From assembly GCA_001603145.1 (NCBI GenBank), contig LVBI01000007.1, positions 1 to 64,000 of the forward strand: DNA of 64,000 bases. The letters run 5' to 3'. The position numbers and the translations under genes are program-made. Shown here one piece after another: positions 15,134 to 24,793 of this stretch; position 1 is the stretch's first letter, and each line of letters begins with the position of its first letter. The stretch is from Spirochaetales bacterium Spiro_07. GTDB lineage: Bacteria > Spirochaetota > Spirochaetia > Treponematales > Treponemataceae. Under the pieces are notes generated by a model that made no database searches, was not told where the DNA came from, and was given only the letters and a program-made list of their open reading frames with translations.

Positions 15134-16729
15134 ATGGCAGATAAAGAAGTCAGAGTTCGTTATGCGCCATCTCCAACAGGAATGCAGCATATCGGCGGTG
15201 TAAGAACCGCACTTTTCAATTATTTGTTTGCGCGTGCAAACGGCGGCAAATTCATTTTAAGGCTTGAAGACACAGACCGCACAAGATACGGCGAAGAATA
15301 TGTACAGAATCTTTACGACACGCTCGCCTGGCTCGGCATTGAATGGGACGAAGGCGGCCCGAAAGGCGGCGAATACGGCCCGTATGTTCAGTCTGAAAGA
15401 TTCGACATTTACAAAAAATATGCGGAAGAGCTTGTTGCAAAAGGCCAGGCTTATTACTGCTTCTGCGACGAAGAGCGCCTTGAGAGAATCCGCATTATTC
15501 AGACAAAAAACAAGATGCCGCCGGGATATGACCGCGAATGCCGCCATCTTACGCCAGAAGAAGTAAAGGCTAACCTCGATGCAGGCAAGCCACACGTTAT
15601 CCGTCTCAAAGTGCCGATGGAAGGCGAAACACGCTTTCACGATGCGCTTCTCGGCGACATTGAATGGAAAAACGAAGACGTTTCGCCAGACCCAATCCTT
15701 TTAAAGACAGACGGTTTTCCGACATATCACCTTGCAAACGTTGTTGACGACCATTTTATGAAAATAAGCCACGTTATGCGCGCGCAGGAATGGATTCCGT
15801 CTACGCCGATGCATGTAATTATGTACAAAGCTTTCGGCTGGGATTATCCTGAATTCTGCCACCTTCCGATGGTTATGGGAAAAGACGGACAGAAGCTTTC
15901 AAAGAGACACGGTGCGACAAGCGTAAACGAATTCAGGGCGCGCGGCTATCTGCCAAAGGCTTTGATAAACTACGTTGCCATGCTCGGCTGCTCTTATGAA
16001 GACGGCCGCGACATGTACGAGCTTTCTGAACTTGAAAAGCTTTTCAAGCTTGAGCATCTCAACAAAGCGCCTGCCGTTTTCGATTACAAGAAACTTGAAT
16101 GGTTCAACGGCCAGTACATGCGCCTTATGAGCGACGAAGAGCTTCTCAAAGCGACAATTCCGTTCATCACCGGCACTGGCGATGCGGCAATTCCGATTAA
16201 CGCAAGCGAAGAGTTCCCTGCACCGCATGTCGGCCCTGAATATTCGGGCATTGCGCTGAAAGACGGCAAGCTCTGCATTGCAGAGTCTGCTCTCAAGGCT
16301 GGCGCTGAAAACTTGAGCGATGCCGAAATCAGGGCAAAACTTCTTGCGCTTATGCCGCTTATCAAAGAGCGCCTGCACTTCTTGACTGATGCCGCTGAAA
16401 TGGTGGGCTTTTTGTTCAAGAACGTGGCTGTTCCGCCTGTTGCAGAGATTGTGCCGAAGCGTCTTGACGAAGCAAAGACAAAAGAAGTGCTTATCAAGTC
16501 AAAGGAATTCATCGAAAAGCTTTTCGATATTCCAGACCACGAAAAGCAGGAAGAGCTTGCAAAGAGCATGGCAGAAGAGCTTGGCGTAAAGCTCGGCGAC
16601 TTTATGATGCCTATCCGCATGGCGGTTACAGGCAGCAGAATCTCGCCGCCACTTATGGGCTCAATCTTGATTCTTGGCAAAGACAAAGCTCTTGAGCGCA
16701 CCAACCGCACAATAGCAACATTCAACTAA
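15134..16729 (+). CDS. gltX: glutamyl-tRNA synthetase
   Basis: Charges tRNA-Glu (and possibly tRNA-Gln) with glutamate. The 531-residue class I synthetase has the HIGH-equivalent APSPTGMQHIGGVRTALFN (about 10-28), a Cys-containing CFCDEERL segment, and the KMSKS-equivalent KLSKRHGA near 255, followed by the anticodon-binding half. AAGAGGT lies upstream of the ATG and TATAGT at ~15089 may be the -10. A tRNA-Glu gene is at 50.6 kb. Confidence 0.96.
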   Translation: MADKEVRVRYAPSPTGMQHIGGVRTALFNYLFARANGGKFILRLEDTDRTRYGEEYVQNLYDTLAWLGIEWDEGGPKGGEYGPYVQSERFDIYKKYAEELVAKGQAYYCFCDEERLERIRIIQTKNKMPPGYDRECRHLTPEEVKANLDAGKPHVIRLKVPMEGETRFHDALLGDIEWKNEDVSPDPILLKTDGFPTYHLANVVDDHFMKISHVMRAQEWIPSTPMHVIMYKAFGWDYPEFCHLPMVMGKDGQKLSKRHGATSVNEFRARGYLPKALINYVAMLGCSYEDGRDMYELSELEKLFKLEHLNKAPAVFDYKKLEWFNGQYMRLMSDEELLKATIPFITGTGDAAIPINASEEFPAPHVGPEYSGIALKDGKLCIAESALKAGAENLSDAEIRAKLLALMPLIKERLHFLTDAAEMVGFLFKNVAVPPVAEIVPKRLDEAKTKEVLIKSKEFIEKLFDIPDHEKQEELAKSMAEELGVKLGDFMMPIRMAVTGSRISPPLMGSILILGKDKALERTNRTIATFN

Positions 16730-16735
16730 AAAAAC

Positions 16736-16768
16736 AGCCGGTTCAATTCGAACCGGCTATTTTTTTCA
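16736..16768 (+). terminator. terminator of gltX
   Basis: AGCCGGTT and AACCGGCT stem, TTC/GAA-closed loop, followed by seven T residues, directly after the gltX stop codon. Confidence 0.93.
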
Positions 16769-16808
16769 GTACAATTTGCAAATCTAAAACATAAACTGCA
16801 TCAATAAG

Positions 16809-16837
16809 TTGTCAAATTGAGTTTTAATGTGTAAAAT
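16809..16837 (+). promoter_or_regulatory. promoter of the 16.9-kb exported protein
   Basis: TTGTCA (16809-16814) and TAAAAT (16832-16837) with a 17-bp spacer, about 30 bp before the start codon. Confidence 0.65.
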
Positions 16838-16868
16838 GATTTCACTTTAATATTAAAAAGGAAAACTT

Positions 16869-17477
16869 ATGAAAAAAACGGTTTTTATCTTAATGATTTT
16901 TATTTGCTCGCTGGCATTTATTGTCGCAGAAGAAACAGAATCTTCTATTCCGGCTAATTTTTCGATGGGCGAATGGGATGACAACGTTTATACAAACGAT
17001 TTTTTAGGCTTGAAATTAGAGCTGCCGGACGGCTGGATTAGATACGGAGAAGAAGAAATGGCAGCTATAATGAATCTCGGCGCACAAGCTTTAAATGATG
17101 ATTTAAAGAAACTTTCAAAAATAGCAGAGATGACTACAGTCTATTATGTTCTGGCAAACAATCCAGCTACTGCTGATAGCATTTCAATAATAACCGAGAA
17201 GCAAATACTTGACGTTACAGCAGATGTATATGTGGCTGCATTAAAAGATGCCTTACAAACAGCAAGTGAACTTGTCACTTTCACAAATGGTGACATTTCT
17301 AAAGAGGAAATTGCAGGCAGAGAGTATTCTGTATTAACTTTAAATGCATCTTCTCCAGTGTCAAAAGTTATACAAAAGTATTGCTGCTGCAAAATTGGTA
17401 AATATATGCTCGGGATTCTTATATCAACAAAAAGCGATGAAGCAGCACTTAAAGACATATTAAAGGCTTTTAAGTAA
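16869..17477 (+). CDS. exported protein of unknown function
   Basis: A 202-residue protein with a clear signal peptide (hydrophobic residues ~5-19, cleavage near AEE). The mature part opens with YTNDFLGLKLELPDGW, a phrase seen in small secreted proteins of Gram-positive and spirochaetal bacteria, and includes a KYCCCKIG Cys cluster near residue 170. No enzymatic motif is recognised. AAAAGGA precedes the ATG and the gene has its own promoter. Neighbours give no functional clue. Confidence 0.75.
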   Translation: MKKTVFILMIFICSLAFIVAEETESSIPANFSMGEWDDNVYTNDFLGLKLELPDGWIRYGEEEMAAIMNLGAQALNDDLKKLSKIAEMTTVYYVLANNPATADSISIITEKQILDVTADVYVAALKDALQTASELVTFTNGDISKEEIAGREYSVLTLNASSPVSKVIQKYCCCKIGKYMLGILISTKSDEAALKDILKAFK

Positions 17478-17505
17478 AGCTAAGTTCATAATTGCATACA
17501 AAAAC

Positions 17506-17601
17506 TGAAACATACGCAGGCGTGAACAGGACAAACCCCGCATTGACCCCAAAGGGTGTCACCGCGGGGGTTTGGCATGAGCACGCCAAAAGCATGTTTC
17601 A
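17506..17601. repeat. 96-bp nested palindrome (R6)
   Basis: Four concentric stems: TGAAACAT/ATGTTTCA (17506-17513 and 17594-17601), GGCGTG/CACGCC, CAAACCCCGC/GCGGGGGTTTG and GACCCC/GGGTGTC around an AAA loop. It lies between two exported-protein genes. It has no T-run, so it is not a simple terminator. Confidence 0.75.
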
Positions 17602-17658
17602 AAGATTATGCTATATAATGATAAATCAAATTCTATATAACCATAAAAAGGAAAATCC

Positions 17659-18633
17659 ATGAAAAACTTAAAGAGAATGCTCACCGCAGTGCTTGCGCTT
17701 TCATTTGTGCTTTTCGTATCTTGCGCAACAACAAGCACAGGCACAAAAACCGCAAAGCAGAAAGCAACGCTTGAAAAGACAAGCGAGCGCATGCTTTGGA
17801 AAATCAGCGGCACAGACAAGAACGGCAACCCTTCCGCAATTTATGTGCAGGGCACGATTCATGTGGGCGACGAACGGCTTGTCGTTTCAGATAACGTGAA
17901 GAAGCTCTTCTTGAGCGCAGACCGCAGAATCGGCGAAATTTCTTCAGCAGACTACCCGAAAATTGAAGCTAAAACAGCAGAAATGATGATTGAAGGCGCA
18001 AAAGCCGCGGCACTTGAAAACAAAGACTTTAGAAACGATTTGAGCGAAGAACACAACGAAATGCTGCGTTCGCTAATGCAGGAAGAAAGCACAACCCAAT
18101 ACGCAATGTTTGAGCCGTGGGTCTTGAATCTGGTGCTTTCAATGACGGCAATTGGCGATGCAGGCTTAGACCCAACACGCGCGCTTGATTCTTATTTTAT
18201 TGATTATGCCCAGAAAAACAGCTTGAGCACAGAAGGACTTGACAGCCTTGAAACGCAGCTTGATATCGTCAAATTCGGCAGCTGGAACGACCAGGTTGAG
18301 ATGCTTGCTGAAACGATAGACTCGCTCGGCAGCGTTGAAAAGCGCGAAGAAGCCGCACAAGAAATCATCGACATGTACGAAGCTTATATCGATGATGACG
18401 TAGACAAGCTTTCAAAAGTTATTGACAAATCTCAAGTTGCAGAAACTGCCATCGAGAAACGCTATAACAAGCTGCTCTGGCAAGACCGCAACGTGGCATG
18501 GGCAAAGCTTTTTGCAGAATATCTCAACGAAGGCGGCACAACATTCGTTTTTGCAGGCTGCGGCCACTTTACAGGCAAAAACTCAGTCTTCAACGAAATG
18601 CAGAAAAACAAGACATTGATAATCAATAAATAG
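17659..18633 (+). CDS. TraB/GumN-family lipoprotein
   Basis: A 324-residue predicted lipoprotein: signal peptide ending LFVSC (lipobox), then a TraB/GumN (TIKI-like) domain. The family signatures are YVQGTIHVGD near residue 70 and FAGCGHFTGKNSV near the C-terminus; the GTIH and GCGH motifs carry the metal-binding/catalytic residues in TIKI-type proteases. A role as an envelope metalloprotease is family-level inference only. AAAAAGGA precedes the ATG. The gene ends ~150 bp before a bidirectional terminator. Confidence 0.85.
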   Translation: MKNLKRMLTAVLALSFVLFVSCATTSTGTKTAKQKATLEKTSERMLWKISGTDKNGNPSAIYVQGTIHVGDERLVVSDNVKKLFLSADRRIGEISSADYPKIEAKTAEMMIEGAKAAALENKDFRNDLSEEHNEMLRSLMQEESTTQYAMFEPWVLNLVLSMTAIGDAGLDPTRALDSYFIDYAQKNSLSTEGLDSLETQLDIVKFGSWNDQVEMLAETIDSLGSVEKREEAAQEIIDMYEAYIDDDVDKLSKVIDKSQVAETAIEKRYNKLLWQDRNVAWAKLFAEYLNEGGTTFVFAGCGHFTGKNSVFNEMQKNKTLIINK

Positions 18634-18656
18634 CCTTCGTTCGAATTATGTGAAAT

Positions 18657-18730
18657 TGTCATTCCTGCGCTTGACGCGGTAATCTAATGATTGTAAGCAT
18701 AAAGATTGTCAGGTCAAGCCCGACAATGGC
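18657..18730. repeat. compound hairpin repeat, family R1
   Basis: GTCATTCC...GCGCTTGACGC...GGTAATC on the left and GATTGTC-AGG-tcaag-CCC-GACAATGGC on the right, with a 20-bp spacer, mirror the compound copy at 1698-1760. It lies downstream of the TraB-family gene. Confidence 0.7.
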
Positions 18731-18776
18731 AAAATCCATTAAAATTTGCAATTAATTCTAGAACTCGACATTCGGG

Positions 18777-18824
18777 TAAAAAAAAGGCCAAGCTTTGTAC
18801 AAATCGCAAGCTTGGCCTTTTCTT
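18777..18824. terminator. bidirectional terminator between TraB-family gene and sstT
   Basis: A 14-bp perfect stem, AAAAGGCCAAGCTT/AAGCTTGGCCTTTT, with T-rich tails on both strands between convergent genes. Confidence 0.88.
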
Positions 18825-18863
18825 ATAAATCCTTCTACAGAAAAAGATTTATCTCTTCAATAT

Positions 18864-20114
18864 CTAGAATTTCTCCGGCAAAGGTTTGCCGGCTTTTTTC
18901 CAAGAATAATATTCAGCTGTTGCGGTGAAAAGCACGTCGCTCGAAGAGTTGAGCGCGGTTTCCATGCTGTCTTGCACAACACCGATGATAAAGCCAACGC
19001 CGACAACCTGCATTGCAATGTCATTCGAGATGCCGAAAAGAGAGCATGCAAGCGGAATGAGCAGCAGAGAACCGCCCGCAACACCAGAAGCACCGCAAGC
19101 GCCGAGCGTTGCAAGCACGCACAAAATAAGCGCTGTCGGAATATCAACCGAAATACCGAGGGTATTTGCCGCAGCGAGAGTCATAACCGCAATGGTAATT
19201 GCCGCACCGTCCATGTTGATTGTCGCGCCAAGCGGAATCGAAACAGAATACATGTCTTCATCAAGGCCGAGCTTTTCGCAAAGTTCCATGTTCACCGGAA
19301 TGTTTGCGGCCGAGCTGCGCGTAAAGAACGCGGTAATGCCGCTTTCGCGGATACAGCGGAACACAAGCGGATACGGATTGCGCTTGAGAAGAATTGCGAC
19401 AATGGCCGGCGAAACGATAAGGTTCATGAAAAGCATTGAGCCGACAAGCACGAGCAGCAGCTTGCCGTAGTTTGTAAAGATGCCTAGTCCGTTTGTAGAA
19501 ACTGTTTCAAACACAAGCCCAAGAATGCCGAACGGCGCAAGATTGATTATCCAGCGCACAATCTGCGAAATGCCCTGTGCAATTTCAGTAAACATTGTCT
19601 TTGAAGTTTCGCTGCCGAATTTCTTCATTGAAAAGCCGAAAATCAGCGCCCATGTGAGAATGCCGATGTAATTTGCACGCACGAGCGAATCAATCGGGTT
19701 TGAAACGGCGTTTACAAGCAGATTGTTGAGCACCTGCCCAATGCCGGCCGGAGCTGATTCGATTTCGACTTGCTGAACAAGCGTGATTGTCTGCGGAAAG
19801 ACAAAGCTTGCCGTTACCGCGATAAGCGACGCAAGCAGCGTAGTGATGAGGTAAAGCAGAATCACCATGCCGAAGCGGCGGTCTAGCCTTGCAGCGCCTT
19901 TCGCAATTGAGCTTGAAACAAGCGAAAAAACAAGCACAGGCGCAATTGCCTTGAGCGCGCCGACGAACAGGTTGCCGAGCACCGCCAGCCAGCCGGCGCC
20001 AGGTAACAAAATACCGAGAATTGCACCAATCACAATTCCCGCACAAATTCTAAGAATCAGGCTTACAGAATTGTATGCGCTGATTATACGTTTAAAAATG
20101 TTTGTACCTTCCAT
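18864..20114 (-). CDS. sstT: serine/threonine:sodium symporter
   Basis: A 416-residue inner-membrane dicarboxylate/amino acid:cation symporter most like SstT, which imports serine and threonine with Na+. It has the opening [17 protein letters not shown], the serine-rich reentrant loop [32 protein letters not shown], and a NMDGAA segment followed by [14 protein letters not shown]. The start has no Shine-Dalgarno; TATAAT lies 8 nt upstream of the ATG, pointing to a leaderless or very short-leader transcript. It converges with the TraB-family gene at a shared terminator. Confidence 0.93.
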   Translation of the reverse strand: MEGTNIFKRIISAYNSVSLILRICAGIVIGAILGILLPGAGWLAVLGNLFVGALKAIAPVLVFSLVSSSIAKGAARLDRRFGMVILLYLITTLLASLIAVTASFVFPQTITLVQQVEIESAPAGIGQVLNNLLVNAVSNPIDSLVRANYIGILTWALIFGFSMKKFGSETSKTMFTEIAQGISQIVRWIINLAPFGILGLVFETVSTNGLGIFTNYGKLLLVLVGSMLFMNLIVSPAIVAILLKRNPYPLVFRCIRESGITAFFTRSSAANIPVNMELCEKLGLDEDMYSVSIPLGATINMDGAAITIAVMTLAAANTLGISVDIPTALILCVLATLGACGASGVAGGSLLLIPLACSLFGISNDIAMQVVGVGFIIGVVQDSMETALNSSSDVLFTATAEYYSWKKAGKPLPEKF

Positions 20115-20243
20115 AAGTGCTGATTATATCATGCCTTTGCGTTTTACAAAAGCTGAATCTTTTTTTGACTTTATTCGACAAACCATTCAGATCTTATGCA
20201 AAAAATATTTCTGCAAAACGTATCAAAATTTTCTGAGTTACTA

Positions 20244-20272
20244 TTGACAAGATGAATTCTTTGTTATATATT
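20244..20272 (+). promoter_or_regulatory. promoter of trpB2
   Basis: TTGACA (20244-20249) and TATATT (20267-20272) with a 17-bp spacer, followed by a ~55-nt leader and GGAGG ahead of the start. Confidence 0.8.
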
Positions 20273-20333
20273 GCTTCTATCAAAAGAAAGTTTCTATATT
20301 TAGAAGCTAAACAATATGCCACGGAGGTTAAAA

Positions 20334-21719
20334 ATGGCAACACAAGATATTCCTTACAAAATCTATCTTGAAGAAAAGGAGATGCCTGCTTCATGGTATA
20401 ATGTACGCGCAGACATGAAAACAAAACCTGCACCGCTTTTGAATCCGGCAACGCTCAAACCTTGCACAGAAGAAGACTTGAAGCCTGTTTTCTGCGAAGA
20501 ACTTGTAAAGCAGGAACTCAACAATACAGACAGATTCATTGAAATTCCGGAAGAAATCCGCAATTTCTATAAAATGTACCGCCCTTCTCCGCTTGTAAGG
20601 GCTTATTTTCTTGAAAAAAAGCTCGGCACACCCGCGCACATCTATTATAAGTTTGAAGGCAACAACACATCAGGCAGCCACAAACTGAATTCGTCAATCG
20701 CACAGGCTTATTACGCCAAGAAACAGGGCTTGAAAGGCGTAACAACAGAAACAGGCGCAGGTCAGTGGGGCACGGCGCTTTCAATGTCATGCGCATATTT
20801 CGGGCTTGACTGCATTGTCTACATGGTCAAATGCTCATACGAGCAGAAACCTTTCCGCCGCGAAGTAATCCGCACTTACGGCGCAAAGGCTATTCCTTCA
20901 CCGTCTATGGAAACTGAAGTTGGCCGCAAAATCAATGCCGAATTCCCCGGCACGACAGGCAGCTTGGGCTGCGCAATTTCAGAAGCTGTTGAACACGCCG
21001 TAACACATGAAGGCTACCGCTATGTTCTTGGTTCTGTGCTCAATCAGGTGCTTCTGCATCAGAGCGTTATCGGCCTTGAAACACAGACTGCGCTCAACAA
21101 GTACGGCATCAAAGCTGATGTCATCATCGGTTGCGCGGGCGGCGGCTCTAACCTCGGCGGCCTTATCAGCCCGTTTATGGGCGAAAAACTGCGCGGCGAA
21201 AAAGATTATCAGTTTATTGCTGTTGAACCTGCAAGCTGTCCAAGCTTGACGCGCGGCAAATACTTGTACGATTTCTGCGACACTGGCAAAGTCTGCCCGA
21301 TGGCAAAGATGTACACGCTCGGCAGCGGCTTCATTCCTTCAGCAAACCATGCAGGCGGCTTGCGCTACCACGGCATGAGCACAATCTTGAGCGAGCTTTA
21401 CGACGAAGGCTTGATTGAGGCGCGCGCAGTTGAGCAGACAGACGTGTTCCAGGCAGCAGAAACTTTTGCCCGCGTTGAAGGCATCTTGCCGGCACCAGAA
21501 AGCAGCCACGCAATCAAGGTTGCAATCGACGAAGCATTGAAGTGCAAAGAAACAGGCGAAGCTAAGAACATCGTGTTCGGCCTTACAGGCACAGGCTATT
21601 TCGACATGGTTGCTTATCAAAAGTTCAACGACGGCGAAATGAGCGATTACATTCCGACAGATGCAGACTTGAAGAAAGGCTTCGACGGAATTCCGCAGTT
21701 TCCAGGCAACGAACATTAA
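20334..21719 (+). CDS. trpB2: tryptophan synthase beta chain 2 (TrpB2 type)
   Basis: A 461-residue PLP enzyme of the TrpB-related (TrpB2) class, which can make tryptophan from indole and serine without TrpA. Visible are RPSPLVRAYFLEK, the PLP-lysine segment NNTSGSHKLNSS, TETGAGQWGTALS, and the phosphate-binding GCAGGGSNLGG. The insertions and long N-terminus separate it from classical TrpB1. The ATG at 20334 follows GGAGG. No other trp gene is in the window, so indole salvage or a side role is possible. It is transcribed alone, bounded by a promoter and a terminator. Confidence 0.9.
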   Translation: MATQDIPYKIYLEEKEMPASWYNVRADMKTKPAPLLNPATLKPCTEEDLKPVFCEELVKQELNNTDRFIEIPEEIRNFYKMYRPSPLVRAYFLEKKLGTPAHIYYKFEGNNTSGSHKLNSSIAQAYYAKKQGLKGVTTETGAGQWGTALSMSCAYFGLDCIVYMVKCSYEQKPFRREVIRTYGAKAIPSPSMETEVGRKINAEFPGTTGSLGCAISEAVEHAVTHEGYRYVLGSVLNQVLLHQSVIGLETQTALNKYGIKADVIIGCAGGGSNLGGLISPFMGEKLRGEKDYQFIAVEPASCPSLTRGKYLYDFCDTGKVCPMAKMYTLGSGFIPSANHAGGLRYHGMSTILSELYDEGLIEARAVEQTDVFQAAETFARVEGILPAPESSHAIKVAIDEALKCKETGEAKNIVFGLTGTGYFDMVAYQKFNDGEMSDYIPTDADLKKGFDGIPQFPGNEH

Positions 21720-21766
21720 TAGTGCAAAATAATGTCACTCCGAACTTGGTTCGGGAGCTACCCGAA

Positions 21767-21807
21767 AAGCAATGTCTTGTTACATCAGAACAGGCATTGC
21801 TTTTTTT
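21767..21807 (+). terminator. terminator of trpB2
   Basis: AAGCAATG and CATTGCTT stem with a ~20-nt loop, followed by a T-run, about 50 bp after the stop. Confidence 0.8.
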
Positions 21808-21979
21808 ATACTTGCGAATTTTAGAAAAACACTGAAATATTTGACAAAAACATGCATTATTTTGCAAAAAATTGTTACAAGGGCTTGTATAGAAAAGAAA
21901 TATCGGGTAGTTTCAATAGACAATCAAAAACAAAAACTGCCGTTGACAGATTTGGTTATCCAAGTAATGGAGAAAGTAG

Positions 21980-23335
21980 ATGCTTGAGAAAAAGGGCACC
22001 AATCAGTATTACATTACCAGACAGGATTCCACTGAATCTAACGCTCGAAGCTACCCCCGCAAATTTCCGTTTGCGCTTGCAAAGGCAAAGGGGTCGTGGG
22101 TTGAGGACGTAGAAGGAAACAAATATCTGGATTTTTTGTGCGGCGCAGGGACGCTCGCACTCGGACACAACGATCCTGAAGTTAATCAGGCCATGGTTGA
22201 TATGATTACATCGGATGCACCATTGCATACGCTTGACTTGACCACACCGGTCAAAGATAAGTTCGTGCATACGCTGCTTGATTTGCTTCCTTCAGAACTG
22301 AAGGATAATGCAAAAATTCAGTTTTGCAGTCCTTCAGGAACAGACGCAACAGATGCTGCATTAAAATTGTGCAAGACCGCCACAGGCCGCACTTCGATAA
22401 TCGCCTTTTCAGGCGGCTATCACGGAATGGGGCACGGTGCTTTAGCTTGCACAGGCAACTTGAACGCAAAGTCAAAAGTAAACGGGCTGATGCCTGAAGT
22501 GCATTTCTTTCCGTTTCCATATTCTTACCGCTGCCCTTTCGGCTTGGGCGGAGAAGCAGGCGTTGACGCGGCTTGCGCTTTTTTTGAGCGCACGCTGAAA
22601 GACCCAGAATCTGGCATTACAAAGCCGGCAGCTGTAATAATCGAACCAATACAAGGCGAAGGCGGTGTCATTCCCGCTCCTGTAAAATTCTTGCAGACAA
22701 TCCGCCGCGTTACCCAAGAACTTGAAATTCCGCTCATCGTAGACGAAATTCAGTGTGGCGTGGGCAGAAGCGGCAAATTCTTTGCATTTGAATACGCCGG
22801 AATAGTGCCCGACGTGATTCTCGCCTCAAAAGCTATCGGCGGCACACAGCCAATGTCTGTAGTTATCTACAACAAGAAGCTCGACAAATGGACGCCGGGT
22901 GCACACGCAGGTACATTCAGAGGCAACCAGCTTGCAATGGGCGCAGGCACAGTAGTTATGAACAGGGTTTCTAAGCCTGAATTCTTAAACGACGTGGTGC
23001 GCAAAGGTGAATACATCGAAAAACGTCTGACAGAGCTTAAAGCCAAAGTTTCGATTATCGGCGATATACGCGGCAAAGGCCTTATGCGCGGCATAGAACT
23101 CGTTGACCCGAAAGGCACGCCCGACATGCTCGGCTCTCTGCCTGCAAGCGGCGACATTGCTGCAGCGGTGCAGCGCTGGTGCTTTGACCACAAGCTCATC
23201 GTAGAAAAAGGCGGCCGCAACGGCTCTGTAATGAGATGTCTTTGCGCGCTAAACATATCAGACGAAGACTTGAAAAAGGCAATGGACATCTTTGAAGAAG
23301 CTGTAATTGCCGTCAATAAAAAATACGGAAAATAA
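21980..23335 (+). CDS. dat: diaminobutyrate--2-oxoglutarate aminotransferase
   Basis: A 451-residue class III PLP aminotransferase predicted to form L-2,4-diaminobutyrate from aspartate semialdehyde and glutamate. Motifs: FLCGAGTLALGHNDPEV, SPSGTDATDAALKLCKT, AFSGGYHGMGHGALA, IIEPIQGEGGV, the Asp of IVDEIQCGVGRSGKFFAFE and the PLP-lysine ASKAIGGTQPMS. The close match to the Dat group and the next gene, a diaminobutyrate decarboxylase-like enzyme 6 nt away, support this substrate over GABA or ornithine. GGAGAAAG precedes the ATG. Confidence 0.88.
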   Translation: MLEKKGTNQYYITRQDSTESNARSYPRKFPFALAKAKGSWVEDVEGNKYLDFLCGAGTLALGHNDPEVNQAMVDMITSDAPLHTLDLTTPVKDKFVHTLLDLLPSELKDNAKIQFCSPSGTDATDAALKLCKTATGRTSIIAFSGGYHGMGHGALACTGNLNAKSKVNGLMPEVHFFPFPYSYRCPFGLGGEAGVDAACAFFERTLKDPESGITKPAAVIIEPIQGEGGVIPAPVKFLQTIRRVTQELEIPLIVDEIQCGVGRSGKFFAFEYAGIVPDVILASKAIGGTQPMSVVIYNKKLDKWTPGAHAGTFRGNQLAMGAGTVVMNRVSKPEFLNDVVRKGEYIEKRLTELKAKVSIIGDIRGKGLMRGIELVDPKGTPDMLGSLPASGDIAAAVQRWCFDHKLIVEKGGRNGSVMRCLCALNISDEDLKKAMDIFEEAVIAVNKKYGK

Positions 23336-23341
23336 CTCATC

Positions 23342-24793
23342 GTGGAACAACTTCCTCTTTTTTTGACAGACAAGCCTGAATCAAAAGAAGCTTACCGCCG
23401 CATTATTGCAGAAACAGCTGATGCGGTGGCGGCATCTTTTGAAGACAGCACTGCTTATTCAGGCCCTACTCCGCAAGAATTAAAAGAACTTATCAAGGTT
23501 AAAGAGATTCTGCCTGAAAGCGGCTTGGGCTGGCAGACTGTGCTTGAGCGGCTCAAGAAGCAGATTTTGCCCAATTTTTTGCGCACGCCGTCAACAGATT
23601 ACATGGCGCACCTTCACAGCCCGGCGACAATCGAAAGCATTGCTTCTGAGCTTGTGCTTTCAACATTCAATCAGTCAATGGATTCTTGGGACCAGTCGCC
23701 TGTTGCAACCGAAATTGAGGTTGAAGTCATCAAGATGCTGTGTAGCCTTTACGGCTTCAAGCCGGAAAGCGGCGCAGACGGAGTTTTTACGTCTGGCGGC
23801 AGCCAGTCTAACCAGACCGCGATAATTCTTGCAAGAGACTGGTTCTGCAACACAAAACTGAACTACGACGTAAAAAAGCATGGCTTGCCGGAAAATTTCA
23901 GAAAGCTCCGCATGTACACTTCTGAAATTTCACATTTTTCAATGGAAAAAAGCGCGCATATTCTGGGTCTTGGCTACGAAAGCGTGGTAAAAGTGCCTGT
24001 AGACAAGCAGAAACGCATGGATACAGCCGCGCTTGCCGCATTAATCGAAGCAGACGTAAAGAACGGCAACATTCCGTTCCTTGTTGTCGCCACAATCGGC
24101 ACAACTGATTTCGGTTCAATTGACCAGGTTTCAGAAATTGCGCCGTTGTGCAGCAAATACGGCATGTGGCTTCATGCAGATGCGGCTTATGGCTCTGGCG
24201 TAATTCTTTCGCAAAAATATAAGCAGAGAATCGCCGGCCTTGAACTTTGCGACTCAATCACCGTAGATTTCCACAAAATGTTCCTGCTGCCAATCAGCTC
24301 AAGCGCGGTGCTCGTCAAAGACGGCTCAACATTTGACGCGCTCACCATTCATGCTGATTACCTCAACCGCACAGAAGACGAAGAAGACGGCTACACGAAC
24401 CTTGTGGACAAGTCGCTTCAGACCACAAGACGCTTTGACGCGCTTAAAGTTTGGGTTGCATTTCAGACGCGCGGTAAAGACGGATGGAACAAGATAATCT
24501 CAACGAGCATGGAAAATGCGGCTTATCTTTACGAAAAGCTGCTGAATGACGGCGATTTTGCCGTCGTCACCAAGCCTGAAATCAGTTCCGTCGTTTTCAG
24601 ACTGAAAGGCGGAGACGAGATAAACAAAAAAGTGCGCAGAAAACTCATTCACGGGCACGGCGTTGTTATCGGCCAGACTGTAAGCGACGGCTTTGTCTGC
24701 CTCAAATTTACGCTTTTGAATCCGCTTATCACACATGATAAGCTTGATTCGCTTGTGGAACTCATTAGAAAGCTGGGAAAAACTGATGTTTGA
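23342..24793 (+). CDS. ddc: L-2,4-diaminobutyrate decarboxylase (group II PLP decarboxylase)
   Basis: A 483-residue PLP decarboxylase of the glutamate/aromatic/DABA decarboxylase group. Features: YMAHLHSPATIES, GVFTSGGSQSNQTAI, the cofactor-binding HADAAYGSG and the Schiff-base Lys in TVDFHKMFLLP. Paired with dat it should give 1,3-diaminopropane, a polyamine or a precursor of norspermidine. The start is a GTG 6 nt after dat. Its last 8 nt overlap the pncC start. Substrate is inferred from the pair; a tyrosine- or glutamate-type activity is less likely. Confidence 0.85.
   Translation: MEQLPLFLTDKPESKEAYRRIIAETADAVAASFEDSTAYSGPTPQELKELIKVKEILPESGLGWQTVLERLKKQILPNFLRTPSTDYMAHLHSPATIESIASELVLSTFNQSMDSWDQSPVATEIEVEVIKMLCSLYGFKPESGADGVFTSGGSQSNQTAIILARDWFCNTKLNYDVKKHGLPENFRKLRMYTSEISHFSMEKSAHILGLGYESVVKVPVDKQKRMDTAALAALIEADVKNGNIPFLVVATIGTTDFGSIDQVSEIAPLCSKYGMWLHADAAYGSGVILSQKYKQRIAGLELCDSITVDFHKMFLLPISSSAVLVKDGSTFDALTIHADYLNRTEDEEDGYTNLVDKSLQTTRRFDALKVWVAFQTRGKDGWNKIISTSMENAAYLYEKLLNDGDFAVVTKPEISSVVFRLKGGDEINKKVRRKLIHGHGVVIGQTVSDGFVCLKFTLLNPLITHDKLDSLVELIRKLGKTDV

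Noticed and set aside
16084..16725. 213-codon frame opposite gltX
   Set aside because: Mirror of the synthetase C-terminal half; Ser-rich and without any motif or upstream signal.
18795..19439. 214-codon frame opposite sstT
   Set aside because: Antisense shadow of a clear transporter gene; Arg/Asn/His-rich composition typical of a reversed membrane protein frame.
20334..21719. Classical TrpB of a trp operon
   Set aside because: Sequence has the longer TrpB2-type N-terminus and insertions, and no trpA, trpC or trpD lies nearby.
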